Assembly: GCF_000716605.1 (NCBI RefSeq)
Contig: NZ_JNXE01000021.1
Location: 1-64,000 of the forward strand
DNA: 64,000 bases
Reading direction: 5' to 3'
Source: Streptomyces sp. NRRL F-525
GTDB lineage: Bacteria; Actinomycetota; Actinomycetes; Streptomycetales; Streptomycetaceae
How positions within the stretch are numbered: position 1 is the stretch's first letter; each line of letters starts with the position of its first letter. The position numbers and the translations under genes were made by a program. The notes below the pieces were generated by a model. It did not search any database. It worked only from the letters and a program-made list of their open reading frames with translations, and had not been told where the DNA came from. Shown in pieces: positions 1 through 8,869 of the stretch.

Positions 1-163
1 CCAGGTCGAGGGGGGTGATGGTGGCGAGTTTGCGCGCGGCATCGAGGGTCATCTGTCGTCGTACGGCTCGCACGATGTAGTCGTTGAGGGAGGGGGCGCC
101 GGCGGCGGCGTCGCGCAGTTGTTTGTCCATGGCGTCGGGGATCCGCAGGGTGATGGCAGTCAT
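1..163 (-). CDS. Ribbon-helix-helix type antitoxin, C-terminus cut by window edge
   Basis: The leftward frame starts at an ATG and runs off the left edge with no stop. The visible 54 residues begin MTAITLRIPDAMDKQLRDAA, followed by a short helix with LNDYIVRAVRRQM. This is the beta strand plus two helices pattern of Arc/CopG/ParD-like DNA-binding antitoxins, which bind their own promoter and neutralise a toxin. The partner toxin would lie immediately to the left, outside the window, so a toxin-antitoxin pair is inferred and not seen. A standalone RHH regulator is the alternative. Confidence 0.6.
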   Translation of the reverse strand, partial: MTAITLRIPDAMDKQLRDAAAGAPSLNDYIVRAVRRQMTLDAARKLATITPLDL

Positions 164-397
164 GGTGTCAATTCTAGTGGCAAGAGTGCCATCACCTACA
201 GCCGTGGGCGGTTCGCGGTGGACGACGTTTCGGTACTGGGCTGGGTCGGGGCACGGAGTGGCACTTTTTGCCCTGTGTGTGCAGCACGCTCGGCCGGGCA
301 GCCTCGGCCGAGTGTCTGTCCACACTGCCCGCGGCCTGATCAATCGGTCACGGTGACGGCGACGATTCCTCGAACGCGCCGGTGCGGTGCCGGGGCT

Positions 398-1975
398 TCA
401 GGAATTCTGTAGGTATGCCGCCAGCTTGCCGATGAGCCGGGCGGCCTCGTCCAGGCCGCGGGCCGTCTCGCCCAGGTCACCGGCGAGGAGCCTCTGCAAG
501 GCTTGCCCTGTTTCCTGGTCCTCCTGCCCGCTGGGGGTGTCGGACCAGGGGCCGGGGACGGCCGTACCCCGGTATCCAACGGGGTCGCCCCCGACCGAAG
601 TGCGGTAGCCGGTGAAGTCGGCGGCGCCGTGTGCCGGCCCGGCGGTGGACTCGGCGGCCAGGAACTGGACCCGGGAAAGCTGGGTCTGCTCGGAGCCGTG
701 GTTGTCGGTGATGCTCAGACGGTAGTGGGCGTAGGGCGCGGGGGAGACGACGGAGTACTCCTTCGTCTCGTATCGCTGCCTGAAGTGCTCGCGGGTGCGG
801 GAGTCCACGGTCGTCCAGTGACCGCCGTCGTGCGATCCCTGGAGTTCCCACTCCTCCGGATCCCGCTCAGGGGCGTCGTTCGCCGAGGTCAGCCGGTAAA
901 CGGCGACGGCGGCAGGGTTCTCAAGGGCGAAGTCCAGAACGGCGGAGTCACCGTCCCCCAGCCACTTGCTCCGCGACTTGCTCAGCAGATTCTCCGCGAC
1001 CTCGCCCGCCGCGTCGAACTCGTCGCTCGCTTCGATGCCGACGACCGTACGCGTGATGTCCCGCAGTTCACCGGTGGGTTTCCGCACGTCGGGCCTGTCG
1101 GCGGAGCTCAGAACGACCGAGGCGGTGGTGCCTCGCCGGTCGGTCCAGGACGCGCGCTCCACGGGCGCCCCTCCGTCGTCGAGCAGCAACCGCAGCTCGC
1201 CGGAGGGGGACCATGTGCGGTCCTGCCCCTCCTCGGTGGAGAACCGGTGCAGCCGGGCCGCGGTCGTGCCCTCGGGGTAGGTCCAGCGGTTGGCGAGGGA
1301 GCCGCGGTACTCGGTGACCGCGCCGTCGGCGGTCGTGCGGTGTCCTAGGAAACCGGTCAGGTCCGCGCGCAGCCCGATCGCCGCCTCCGAGCCGTCCGCC
1401 CCGCGCCAGGCGAGGTGCGCGGGCATGGCACGCTCGCCCATGTCGATGTGGACGAGCAGCCGGGGCGCGGGCTGCCAGGCGGTGGCGCCGGGGGCACGGA
1501 CTTCGGCGTTGAAGGTGATGACGGACCGGTTGGCCGCCCGGGCCGCCATGGCACGCTCCGCCTGGTCTCTTTCGTGCGCGGCGGTCACTGTGACGGCGCG
1601 CAGCCGCAGCAGTGCGTCCGAGCCCTCCGGGCTGCGTACCTCCAGAACGTTGGCACCGGTGGCCAGGAGTTCCCCCGGCGCACGGAGGACCATGTCCTGC
1701 GGGTCGTTGTACGCCCCGTCCGCCGGTATCGCCAACTGCTCCGCGAGGGTCTTGCCGTTGAGCAGGACGTCCATGGGAGCGCTCGTTCCGAGCACGGTCA
1801 CCGTGACGACGGCCTCGTCGTTCTCCTCCCGTCCGTCGACCGTGAAGTCCACCTTGATGTGGCCGCCGGCACCCAGCGCGAGGTGTGAGGAAGCGATGCC
1901 GCAGCGGTGGTGGGTGACCACTGCGTTCGAGAGCTGGGCCGGGTTGGTGGAGAAGTCGGCGAATACGGGTTCCAT
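398..1975 (-). CDS. Discoidin (F5/8 type C) domain protein, cytoplasmic or non-classically exported
   Basis: This 525-residue protein has no signal peptide and no membrane segment. Residues about 1-130 look like a beta-sandwich rich in alternating V/T strands. A second beta-rich region spans about 150-300. Residues about 315-440 carry a discoidin/F5/8C-like module: an EASDEFDAAGEVAENLLS opening, a KWLGDGDSAVLDF strand, YRLTSANDAPERDPEEWELQ and a closing HYRLSITDNHG. The last 40 residues are a predicted amphipathic helix. Discoidin modules usually bind glycans or lipids outside the cell, so the missing signal is odd. No enzymatic motif is visible. The gene stands alone, with relics of mobile DNA to its right. 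Its function is unknown; carbohydrate binding is the best guess. Confidence 0.6.
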   Translation of the reverse strand: MEPVFADFSTNPAQLSNAVVTHHRCGIASSHLALGAGGHIKVDFTVDGREENDEAVVTVTVLGTSAPMDVLLNGKTLAEQLAIPADGAYNDPQDMVLRAPGELLATGANVLEVRSPEGSDALLRLRAVTVTAAHERDQAERAMAARAANRSVITFNAEVRAPGATAWQPAPRLLVHIDMGERAMPAHLAWRGADGSEAAIGLRADLTGFLGHRTTADGAVTEYRGSLANRWTYPEGTTAARLHRFSTEEGQDRTWSPSGELRLLLDDGGAPVERASWTDRRGTTASVVLSSADRPDVRKPTGELRDITRTVVGIEASDEFDAAGEVAENLLSKSRSKWLGDGDSAVLDFALENPAAVAVYRLTSANDAPERDPEEWELQGSHDGGHWTTVDSRTREHFRQRYETKEYSVVSPAPYAHYRLSITDNHGSEQTQLSRVQFLAAESTAGPAHGAADFTGYRTSVGGDPVGYRGTAVPGPWSDTPSGQEDQETGQALQRLLAGDLGETARGLDEAARLIGKLAAYLQNS

Positions 1976-2759
1976 GCGTGTCCCTACGTCGTACGGGGTG
2001 TACCGGGGTTACCGGTCGAGATGTGCGTGGTGCGGCCTTGCGGCCCGCGACGCCTGCAAAACGTACCGGCATCCACTGACAACGGGCCTTGCGCGCCCAC
2101 GAGTTGCGCCCCAAAGGGCATCAACAGGGCAGTGAGGTAAGGTACTTGGTCACTTGCCGCGGATGTCGAGCGCCAGGTGGGGATCTCGCCCTCACTGCTT
2201 TCGTACCGGTCAAGCGCCTCTCTGGTCAGAGGGCATGGGCAGGCGCAGGCTGCTTGAGTGTTGGGTGAACGGTGCAGTGTTCGGTCCTGGGTGCGTACGT
2301 CGCCGTGGATTGTGTCAGGGAGAGCCGCGGGATCTTCTCTGTGCTGCTCACCGGAATACATTGGGAGAACCCGCCGCAGGGGCCGGAATCCGAGTGGGGA
2401 ACGCGAAGCGACGCTTGCTGCCGGTCGCCCGGCGCGGCGCCAGACGCGCGTCCACCGCAGAGGTCAACCAGTTGAGGTCGGGCAAGGCCGCCCTGTACGG
2501 TGCCGACGCTCGGTCCGGAGGGCGCGATCATTCCGTAACTCGCCCGCGCCTGCGTGTTGTTCGCCCCACTGTTTGGACGAGGCGGGGCGGACAGCGTGAG
2601 GTCTGTTCCGCATCACCGCCGTCGTGGTTGCGTCCAAGGAAGTGGTGTACGGGTCCGACCTGGTCCAGGGGTTTGCTCCCGCATTGGGAAGTTGCCCGCA
2701 TGGATGAACGGCCACCGGCTGATCTTCGAAGTGCCGACGCCTCGAAGGAGATCAGCACG
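1976..2759. other. Intergenic stretch without a recognisable gene
   Basis: Frames here are open only because of high GC content; their translations show no family motif and low-complexity Arg/Pro/Ala composition. The left part should hold the promoter of the leftward discoidin gene. The right end leads into a short transposase remnant. No hairpin, RNA gene or ordered repeat was noticed. Confidence 0.5.
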
Positions 2760-2846
2760 ATGAGCGCACCCGGCAGTCTGCCCCGGGACGTCCTCGCGGA
2801 AGACAACCTCACCGCGGCGAGTCCCGATCTGCTGCGCGTTCCCTAA
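2760..2846 (+). pseudogene. N-terminal scrap of an IS256-family transposase
   Basis: A 28-codon frame starts MSAPGSLPRDVLAEDNLTAA and continues SPDLLRVP before a stop. This resembles the conserved opening of IS256 (mutator) transposases in Streptomyces, which have a LPR-(x)n-AASPDLLR-MVKTFA pattern. The reading frame ends where the MVKTF block should begin, and no catalytic DDE core follows. It is therefore a relic that marks an old insertion. The assignment rests on a short match. Confidence 0.45.
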
Positions 2847-3084
2847 TGAGACCTACCGCGGCTCCTTTCTTTCCCTCCCGTCCACGGTTGGCCTTGGCTA
2901 TGGCCGCTCCCGTGATCAGCAGCCGCAGCACGAGAACGCTCGGTGAGAGCTGCGTCCAGAGGTGATCGCACCGGCCTGCCCACCCTGGCGGTCGTGTGCT
3001 TCCAGGGGTCGCATCCGCCGGCCGACCGTCGGTGTCTTCGGTAATCCCAGCCTGGTATCGGGTCATGGCGTCCATTGACGCCAC

Positions 3085-3108
3085 TAGATACTGAGTGTAG
3101 ATACTGAG
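3085..3108 (+). promoter_or_regulatory. Direct repeat at the padR start, possible PadR operator
   Basis: The 11-mer TAGATACTGAG occurs twice with a 13-bp period, and a further ATAC/GTAT pair overlaps the start codon. PadR-family regulators commonly bind ATAC...GTAT-type dyads in their own promoters. The repeat lies 3-26 bp before the ATG and overlaps the position of the ribosome site, so binding would block both transcription and translation initiation. Autoregulation is inferred. Confidence 0.5.
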
Positions 3109-3110
3109 GT

Positions 3111-3635
3111 ATGACTGTCCCTCTGGCACTCCTCGGACTCCTCGAACGGGAGTCGAGCCACGGTTACGACCTCAAGCGCGACTACGACACCTATTTCGGC
3201 CGGGGCAGGCCGCTGCCCGCCGGGCAGGTCTACTCGACCCTGGGGCGCCTGGCCCGTGACGGAAAGGTCGAGGTCGGCGATACCGGGCCCGGTTCGGGGC
3301 CGGATCGCAAGCGCTATGTGATCACCGAGCTGGGGGTCACGCAGGTCGAGAACTGGCTGACCGAGCCGGTCGACGGTGAACCGCACCTGCAGACGGTGCT
3401 GTTCACCAAGGTCGTACTGGCGCTGCTGCTGGAGCGCGACCCCCGCGTCTACCTCGACATCCAGCGCGCTGCCCACATGGAGCGGATGCGTGAGCTGACC
3501 GAACTGCGCCGTACCGGCAGCACGATCGACTCACTGCTGGCCGATCACGGCGTGTTCCACCTGGAGGCCGATCTGCGATGGATGGAACAGACCGTGGCGC
3601 GGCTCGACGCCCTGACAGCGGAGGTGCGCTCATGA
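3111..3635 (+). CDS. PadR family transcriptional regulator
   Basis: The protein has 174 residues. The N-terminal winged helix is typical of PadR: LALLGLLERESSHGYDLKR, then a Y-S-T-L-G-R-L recognition helix around residue 45 and a wing region (KVEVGDT). The C-terminal half is helical and likely a dimerisation domain of the Vir_C type. Its stop overlaps the start of the ABC ATPase gene by ATGA, so the three genes form one operon. This layout (PadR, ATPase, FtsX-type permease) is a common actinobacterial arrangement in which the regulator responds to a compound handled by the transporter. The AUG has GAGG only one base upstream, which is unusually tight and suggests leaderless or otherwise unusual initiation. 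Confidence 0.9.
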   Translation: MTVPLALLGLLERESSHGYDLKRDYDTYFGRGRPLPAGQVYSTLGRLARDGKVEVGDTGPGSGPDRKRYVITELGVTQVENWLTEPVDGEPHLQTVLFTKVVLALLLERDPRVYLDIQRAAHMERMRELTELRRTGSTIDSLLADHGVFHLEADLRWMEQTVARLDALTAEVRS

Positions 3636-4330
3636 GTGCGGACGACGGCTTCCTCGTAGAAGCGCGAGAGGCTGTCCTGTCGTTCGGGCAGACGCCCGCG
3701 TTGCAGGGCGCGAACCTGTGCGCCCGTGCCGGCGAGATCCTGGCCGTCACCGGCCCCAGCGGCTCCGGCAAGTCGACGCTGTTGCACTGCCTGGCAGGGA
3801 TCCTCGTACCCGACTCGGGCGAGATCTGGTTCGACGGCCGCCGCGTCGACAGCCAGCGCGAGCCCGAGCGCAGCGCGCTGCGCCGGGATCACTTCGGTTT
3901 CGTCTTCCAGTTCGGCCAGCTCGTCCCCGAGCTGACCGCAGAGGAGAACGTCGCCCTGCCGCTGCTGCTCGCGAAGTCCCGCAGGCCGAGCGCGCTGGCC
4001 GAGGCCCGGCCGTGGTTCGGGCGGCTGGGCCTGGACGGTCTTGAGGGGCGCCGGTCCGGCGAACTCTCCGGCGGGCAGGCGCAGCGTGTCGCGCTGGCCC
4101 GAGCCCTGGTCTCGCGGCCCAGGGTGCTGTTCGCCGACGAGCCGACCGGGTCGCTCGACTCGCTCACCGGTGAGCACGTGATGGACCTGTTGGTCACCTC
4201 CGTACGGGAGGAGGGCACCACCGTCGTCCTCGTCACCCACGAGCCGCGGGTGGCCGCCTTCGCGAACCGCGAAGTCATCGTCCGCGACGGCAAGGTGACG
4301 CCGCTGTTCGTCGAACGGCTCACTCCGTGA
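3632..4330 (+). CDS. ABC transporter ATP-binding protein (MacB/LolD-type)
   Basis: The 232-residue ATPase starts at the ATG overlapping the padR stop. It has Walker A GPSGSGKST at residues 41-49, a Q-loop (VFQFGQLVPELT), the ABC signature LSGGQAQR, Walker B RVLFADEPTGSLD and an H-loop VLVTHEP. Close spacing and sequence type place it with the MacB/LolD/FtsE group, which energises FtsX-fold permeases that pump lipids, peptides or antibiotics, or act as mechanotransmitters. It overlaps the downstream permease by GTGA, which indicates translational coupling. Confidence 0.93.
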   Translation: MSADDGFLVEAREAVLSFGQTPALQGANLCARAGEILAVTGPSGSGKSTLLHCLAGILVPDSGEIWFDGRRVDSQREPERSALRRDHFGFVFQFGQLVPELTAEENVALPLLLAKSRRPSALAEARPWFGRLGLDGLEGRRSGELSGGQAQRVALARALVSRPRVLFADEPTGSLDSLTGEHVMDLLVTSVREEGTTVVLVTHEPRVAAFANREVIVRDGKVTPLFVERLTP

Positions 4331-6603
4331 TCCGCCTCGGTCTGCGCCTGACCCTGAGCGGCGGCAGGGAGGCAGCCGCCCGCCTCGCGGTCATCGCGGC
4401 CGCCGTCGCCCTCGGCGTCGGCCTGCTGCTGAGCATCCTGGCGGCCATCAACGCCACCGCCATCCAGAACAGCCGCAACGCCTGGCTCAACACCGGTTCC
4501 GGCACGGGCGCATCGAGCAGGTCGGAAGCGAAGGCGGACACGGACCCGCTGTGGTGGCTGCTGAGGGCGGACCATTTCGACGGCAAGATCATCGGTCGCG
4601 TCGACATCGCCGCCACCGGCCCGAACTCCCCGCTCCCACCGGGCCTTTCGCAGCTGCCCGGACCGGGGGAGTACTACGCCTCACCGGCCCTCAGTGAACT
4701 CCTCCACGCCACCCCGGCCGCCGAACTCGCCGACCGGTACCCCGGCCACGAGGTCGGCACGGTCGGCAAGGCGGCGCTTCCTGGCCCCGACTCCCTGGTC
4801 ATCATCGTCGGCCACAGCCCCGACCAGCTCGCGCAGCAGCACGACGCCACCCGGGTCACCTCGATCACCACCGTCACTCCCAGCAACTGCAACGGCACCA
4901 ACTGCACGGTCAGGGCGGGCATCGACAGCAAGGGGATCAAGCTCATCCTCTCCGTCGCGGGCACTGCCCTGATCTTCCCGGTGCTCATCCTCATCGGCAC
5001 GGCCACCCGGCTGGCGGCCGCCCGCCGCGAGCAGCGCTTCGCAGCGATGCGCCTGGTGGGCGCCACCCCGGGGCAGATCTCGTTGATCTCAGCCGTTGAA
5101 TCGACAGTCGCCGCGGTCATCGGCACCGCCGTCGGCTTCGGCCTCTTCTACCTGTTCCGTACACAGCTGGCGGCCGTCAACCTCACGCGTACGCCGTACT
5201 TCACCAGCGACCTCACGCTCCGGACCGGCGACATCCTGCTCGTCTCCCTCGCCGTCCCGGTGGGGGCCGCGATCGCGGCACGGATCGCCCTGCGCCGGGT
5301 GCACGTCTCCCCGCTCGGGGTCACCCGCCGCGTCACACCACGCCCGCCACGGGTCTACCGGCTGATCCCGCTGGCCGCCGGCATCGCCGAACTCTCGTAC
5401 GTCATCGGCCGGGTTCCCAGGAGCACCAACGGCCAGATCTGGGTCTTCGTCGGGGGAATCCTCCTGGTCCTCACCGGACTCGTCATTGCCGGACCCTGGC
5501 TGACCATGGCCGGAGCCCGTGTCCTGGCCCGGCGCACCAGCCGGCCAGCACTGCTCGTCGCGGGCCGACGACTCGCGGACGACCCGAGGGCCGGCTTCCG
5601 CGCGGTCAGCGGACTCGTCCTCGCCCTGTGCGTCACCAGCACCGCCGTCGGGATCATCGGCTCATTGGACGCCGAGCGCGGCATCCCGAAGGGCACCCCG
5701 GCGATCGCCGGCGCCCTGGTCGCCGACTACGTCCAGGAGGGCGAAGCCGGCGTGCCCCCGCTTTCGCCGGCCGTCCTGAGTGACCTGCACTCCGTACCGG
5801 GTGTCAAAGGCGTGCTGACGATCCACACGAACCCGCTTGGCACCGCAGACCCAGCCTGGGCTGGCCCCCAGGGCTCCGGAAAACCGCCGGTGGCCGGCCT
5901 GGCCTCCTGCGCCGAGCTCGCGAAGATGCCGGCCCACAGCGCCTGCGCCCCCGGAGCCGAAGCGGCGTCGGTCAGCCGGGACTACGGCACCTTCGGCACC
6001 TACTCCTGGGAGCACTGGCCCACGGCATGGCCCGCCGCCGGCATCTCCGCCCAGCGACTCGCCCGCCTGCCGGCCCACGAGATCGTCGTGGCCACCGACG
6101 GATCGACCTCGACGATCGAACGTGCGCGCACCATCCTGGCGACCACGTATCCCGGCCAGGACGTCCCCTGGACCGTCCGCGAGGACCATGCCCAAAGCGG
6201 CGCGCAGCTCGCCGGATACCAACAATTGGCCAACGTGGTCATCCTGGTCAGCTTCCCCATCGCCGGATGCAGCCTGGCGGTGAGCGTGGCCGGGGGCCTG
6301 CGGGACCGCAAGCGCCCCTTCAGCCTGCTGCGGCTGACCGGTACACAACTCGGGGTGCTGCGGCGGGTGGTATTGCTGGAGAGCGCGGTCCCACTCCTGG
6401 CCGTCGCGGTCGTCGCGATCGGAATGGGCTTCCTGGCCGCCCAACTCTTCGTACAGGCACAGTTCAACTACTCGATCCGGGCACCCGGAATCCAGTACTA
6501 CGTGATCGTGCTCGCCGGACTCGTCGCCTCGCTGGCGGTCATCGCGTCCACGATGCCGCTGCTCAGGCGGATCACGGGACCTGAAACAGCACGCAACGAG
6601 TAG
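4327..6603 (+). CDS. FtsX-like ABC permease
   Basis: The 758-residue membrane protein begins at a GTG overlapping the ATPase stop. One N-terminal membrane helix (about residues 18-40) is followed by a long extracytoplasmic region and then an FtsX core (about 215-320, containing AARREQRFAAMRLVGATPGQ). A middle pair of helices, a second extracytoplasmic region with paired Cys, and a second FtsX core near the C-terminus (RDRKRPFSLLRLTGTQLGV) follow. Two FtsX cores in one chain are typical of the large actinobacterial exporters paired with a MacB-type ATPase. Substrate is unknown; export of a toxic compound or a cell-envelope function is likely. Confidence 0.9.
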   Translation: MIRLGLRLTLSGGREAAARLAVIAAAVALGVGLLLSILAAINATAIQNSRNAWLNTGSGTGASSRSEAKADTDPLWWLLRADHFDGKIIGRVDIAATGPNSPLPPGLSQLPGPGEYYASPALSELLHATPAAELADRYPGHEVGTVGKAALPGPDSLVIIVGHSPDQLAQQHDATRVTSITTVTPSNCNGTNCTVRAGIDSKGIKLILSVAGTALIFPVLILIGTATRLAAARREQRFAAMRLVGATPGQISLISAVESTVAAVIGTAVGFGLFYLFRTQLAAVNLTRTPYFTSDLTLRTGDILLVSLAVPVGAAIAARIALRRVHVSPLGVTRRVTPRPPRVYRLIPLAAGIAELSYVIGRVPRSTNGQIWVFVGGILLVLTGLVIAGPWLTMAGARVLARRTSRPALLVAGRRLADDPRAGFRAVSGLVLALCVTSTAVGIIGSLDAERGIPKGTPAIAGALVADYVQEGEAGVPPLSPAVLSDLHSVPGVKGVLTIHTNPLGTADPAWAGPQGSGKPPVAGLASCAELAKMPAHSACAPGAEAASVSRDYGTFGTYSWEHWPTAWPAAGISAQRLARLPAHEIVVATDGSTSTIERARTILATTYPGQDVPWTVREDHAQSGAQLAGYQQLANVVILVSFPIAGCSLAVSVAGGLRDRKRPFSLLRLTGTQLGVLRRVVLLESAVPLLAVAVVAIGMGFLAAQLFVQAQFNYSIRAPGIQYYVIVLAGLVASLAVIASTMPLLRRITGPETARNE

Positions 6604-6749
6604 CAGGAGCGGCGGACGGCTCGGACCACGAGTTCGTGGTCGCGCGCACCAAGCCGCTGACCAGGGCGAGGAAGGAGGCGAACGTAACGCTGCGAGTCCT
6701 GCTCGTGCGGACGGACAATCGAAGATCGGCCACTGGGGGAGCTGGGCTG

Positions 6750-6990
6750 TCACAGCGCACCGCGCAGCTGCCGGTTCTCTACGGTCAGTTGGTTGACGGC
6801 GCGCGCGAGGTGATCGACGTCCGCCCGCATCTGCGTTAACTGTGTGGCGTCCTTGGCATGGAGTTCCTTCGGCTTGACGAACTGCTTGCGCAGGCGGATC
6901 TCGGAGTCCGGCATCTGTCCGCGGGCCCTGACCTGCGCGTAGAAGTCGGTCTTGACGTCGAGGTGGCGCTGGGTCAGTGCGTTGCGACGT
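6750..6990 (-). pseudogene. C-terminal remnant of a coiled-coil (transposon-helper-like) protein
   Basis: A leftward frame without a plausible start encodes about 80 residues ending QLTVENRQLRGAL. The segment is strongly helical (LTQRHLDVKTDFYAQVR, KELHAKDATQLTQMRADV) with a heptad-like C-terminus. It recalls the small coiled-coil proteins encoded beside Streptomyces tyrosine-recombinase transposons, but I cannot name the family with certainty. A related helical segment upstream lies in another frame, consistent with a frameshift. It sits next to an IS5 relic. Confidence 0.35.
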
Positions 6991-7219
6991 CTCGTGTTGT
7001 TCGATGACCGCGACGACCTGGTCGGCCTGTGTGGCGGCGCGGTCCCGGTGCGGGCGCGGGGTCATCGGATCGTGTGCCTCCGTCATCAGGACGGCCAGGT
7101 GCATGCGGAGTTGGCGCCGGTGCTGCGGCAGAGTGGTTCATCGGGTCCGTCATCGGTGGGCAGTCCGAGCAGGAGCTTCTCCTTGTGGTACGGCGCGCTT
7201 TCCGCACGATGCTCGCAGG

Positions 7220-7537
7220 TCATGGCTTCACGGTGGAGGCATCGGCGGCTCGGGAGAACAGCACCGGAGCGCCATCGCGGTCGCCGACGTCGGCCGGGCC
7301 CACGCAGGTGACCAGGACGGTGCCACGGGTGCCGATGAGCAGGTGTTGCTTGATGCCGCTGGCCTCCTCGCAGCCGCCGTGGTCATGCAGGCCACCGCGT
7401 TCACTGGTCCGAACACTCTGGCTGTCCACGATGGCGGCACTGCGAGTGGGATCACGGCCGGACTGCGCCTGCTCGGGCTCGTGCAGTGCCGTCAACATCT
7501 GCTCCCAGACGCCTTCTTGCTGCCGTCGCCGTCAGTA
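7220..7537 (-). pseudogene. IS5-family transposase fragment
   Basis: The leftward frame carries the hallmark block of Streptomyces IS5-type (DDE) transposases: a WEQMLTAL-like opening, GRDP, AAIVDSQSVRTSERGG, a degenerate KK-GRKRHLL equivalent (GIKQHLLIGTRG) and PADVGDRDGA. The first catalytic Asp (in VDSQS) is present. The second Asp region and the final Glu motif are missing and no terminal repeats were located. It is a dead fragment, and its short length and altered HLL motif indicate age. Confidence 0.75.
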
Positions 7538-7556
7538 AGCTTCGCTGCGCTCGACA

Positions 7557-7593
7557 CGCCGGTCCCCGCCGCACACTGCGGCGGGGACCGGCG
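7557..7593 (-). terminator. Strong hairpin terminator behind the cutinase gene
   Basis: A perfect 17-bp inverted repeat (arms CGCCGGTCCCCGCCGCA and its complement) with a CAC loop lies 16 bp beyond the cutinase stop. It has no U-tract, which is usual for Streptomyces terminators. It should end leftward transcription before the IS relic. Confidence 0.8.
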
Positions 7594-7609
7594 GTTACGG
7601 GTACACAAC

Positions 7610-8869
7610 TCAGTGGCACTCCGGCACGCCGGGCATCCAGGCCGGCCCGGACAGGAAGATGTTGCTGATCCAGCCCTGTTGCTGCGGCAGATACGACCAG
7701 GCGTCGTTGGTGATGCCGCCGTAGGTCACTGACTGCCCGTGTTTCTGGCAGTGCACATACACGGTGGTCGGCGCCGGGATCACGGTGACGATGCCGGACT
7801 CCGTTGTCGGCTCGGCGCGGACATTGACGTTGGTGGCCCACACGTGCTCGGGGGTGTCCGGCGGCGGATGCACCACGTTGCGCTGCGCCACCGCGGCGCT
7901 GACCGCCCGGTCGGCGACCCGGGCCGCCACGGCCGTGGCCTTCACCTTGTCCGCCGGGCTCTGGTCCAGGCCGTTGTTCCGGTACATCACGTGCGGGGCG
8001 TTGCTCCCGATCGCGCTGTCGCCGAAGTCTCCCACCCAGCGGTCCAGCCACTCGTCGGAGCCCGGATAGGCCTGTTCGTTGCAGACCGCGTCGTCGGTCC
8101 GGCACACGTCGAAGTACCGCCCGTCGCCGAGGAATCCCGCGAACACGTCGGGCACCGCCAGACGCTGCATCAGCCCTCCGCGCGCCGCCTCGGCCGAGCC
8201 GTCCGAGTAGTCGGGGTTGAGGGTGAGCATCTGCCCGTTCTGCCCCATCCCGATCTGGCCGTTGTAGCGCGAGGCGTCACCGATGTTGACGATGGCGCCG
8301 ACCTCGTCGGAATTGGTTTTGTTCCCCTTGACCGCGTCCTGCGCGATCGTGTTCTTGATCACCTGGGCGCCCTGCGAGTAGCCGAGCAGGATCAGTGTCG
8401 GGCGGCTCGGGCAGGAGGCGTAGAACGCAATCTCCTGGACGAGTTTGTCCCGGCCTTTGCCCATGGACGTCCAGTAGTCGTCAGGGCCGTAAGCCCAGGG
8501 CCAGTCCACCGCGGACGCCGGGTAGTACAGATTCCGTACGGCGATGTCGCCGTCTGCGACACCGGCCTTGGACAGTGAGTTCTTCAGGGCCGTGATGTAG
8601 GTGCTGTTGACGCCCACGGTGCCGTTGGGGTGCCCGTCGTCCGTGCTCTCGCCTGTCCCGTACGCGGAAAGGATCACCCACGGTTTGGCGCAGTCCGCGG
8701 GCGCCTGCGGCGGATTGGGGCCCGGGTAGTCGGCGTGTGCCGCCGGTGCGCTGCCCAGGTTCATGGCCAGCGCGGAGGCAGACAGAAGGGCCAGCACGAG
8801 TGCCCACAGACGCCGTCTGCCCCCTCCGTCCCGTCTGCTGTTTCGGTCTAAGACCGCCTCGGTCGTCAT
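7610..8869 (-). CDS. Secreted cutinase-family serine esterase with C-terminal SH3-like domain
   Basis: This is a 419-residue exported protein. Residues 1-47 form a signal peptide with RRDGGGRRR, a hydrophobic core and an APAAHA cleavage site. The cutinase fold follows: nucleophile Ser165 in GYSQGAQ, the Asp-bearing Cys loop DVCRTDDAVC, and the catalytic His in NAPHVMY. About 90 residues at the C-terminus (VWATNVNVRAEPTTESGIVT...) look like a bacterial SH3-type module, which often anchors proteins to peptidoglycan. Cutinases hydrolyse cutin, suberin or lipid esters, and in mycobacteria related enzymes act on polyesters and phospholipids. The gene is monocistronic, with a strong terminator. A GGGGGA stretch precedes the ATG. 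Confidence 0.88.
   Translation of the reverse strand: MTTEAVLDRNSRRDGGGRRRLWALVLALLSASALAMNLGSAPAAHADYPGPNPPQAPADCAKPWVILSAYGTGESTDDGHPNGTVGVNSTYITALKNSLSKAGVADGDIAVRNLYYPASAVDWPWAYGPDDYWTSMGKGRDKLVQEIAFYASCPSRPTLILLGYSQGAQVIKNTIAQDAVKGNKTNSDEVGAIVNIGDASRYNGQIGMGQNGQMLTLNPDYSDGSAEAARGGLMQRLAVPDVFAGFLGDGRYFDVCRTDDAVCNEQAYPGSDEWLDRWVGDFGDSAIGSNAPHVMYRNNGLDQSPADKVKATAVAARVADRAVSAAVAQRNVVHPPPDTPEHVWATNVNVRAEPTTESGIVTVIPAPTTVYVHCQKHGQSVTYGGITNDAWSYLPQQQGWISNIFLSGPAWMPGVPECH

Noticed and set aside
2154..2759. Long rightward open frame before the IS256 scrap
   Set aside because: Composition and codon pattern are non-coding, no motif or ribosome site is present, and only the last 28 codons resemble a known protein.
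5662..7104. Long leftward frame opposite the FtsX permease
   Set aside because: It is the antisense shadow of a strongly coding gene; only the part beyond the permease shows helical sequence, and that lies partly in another frame.
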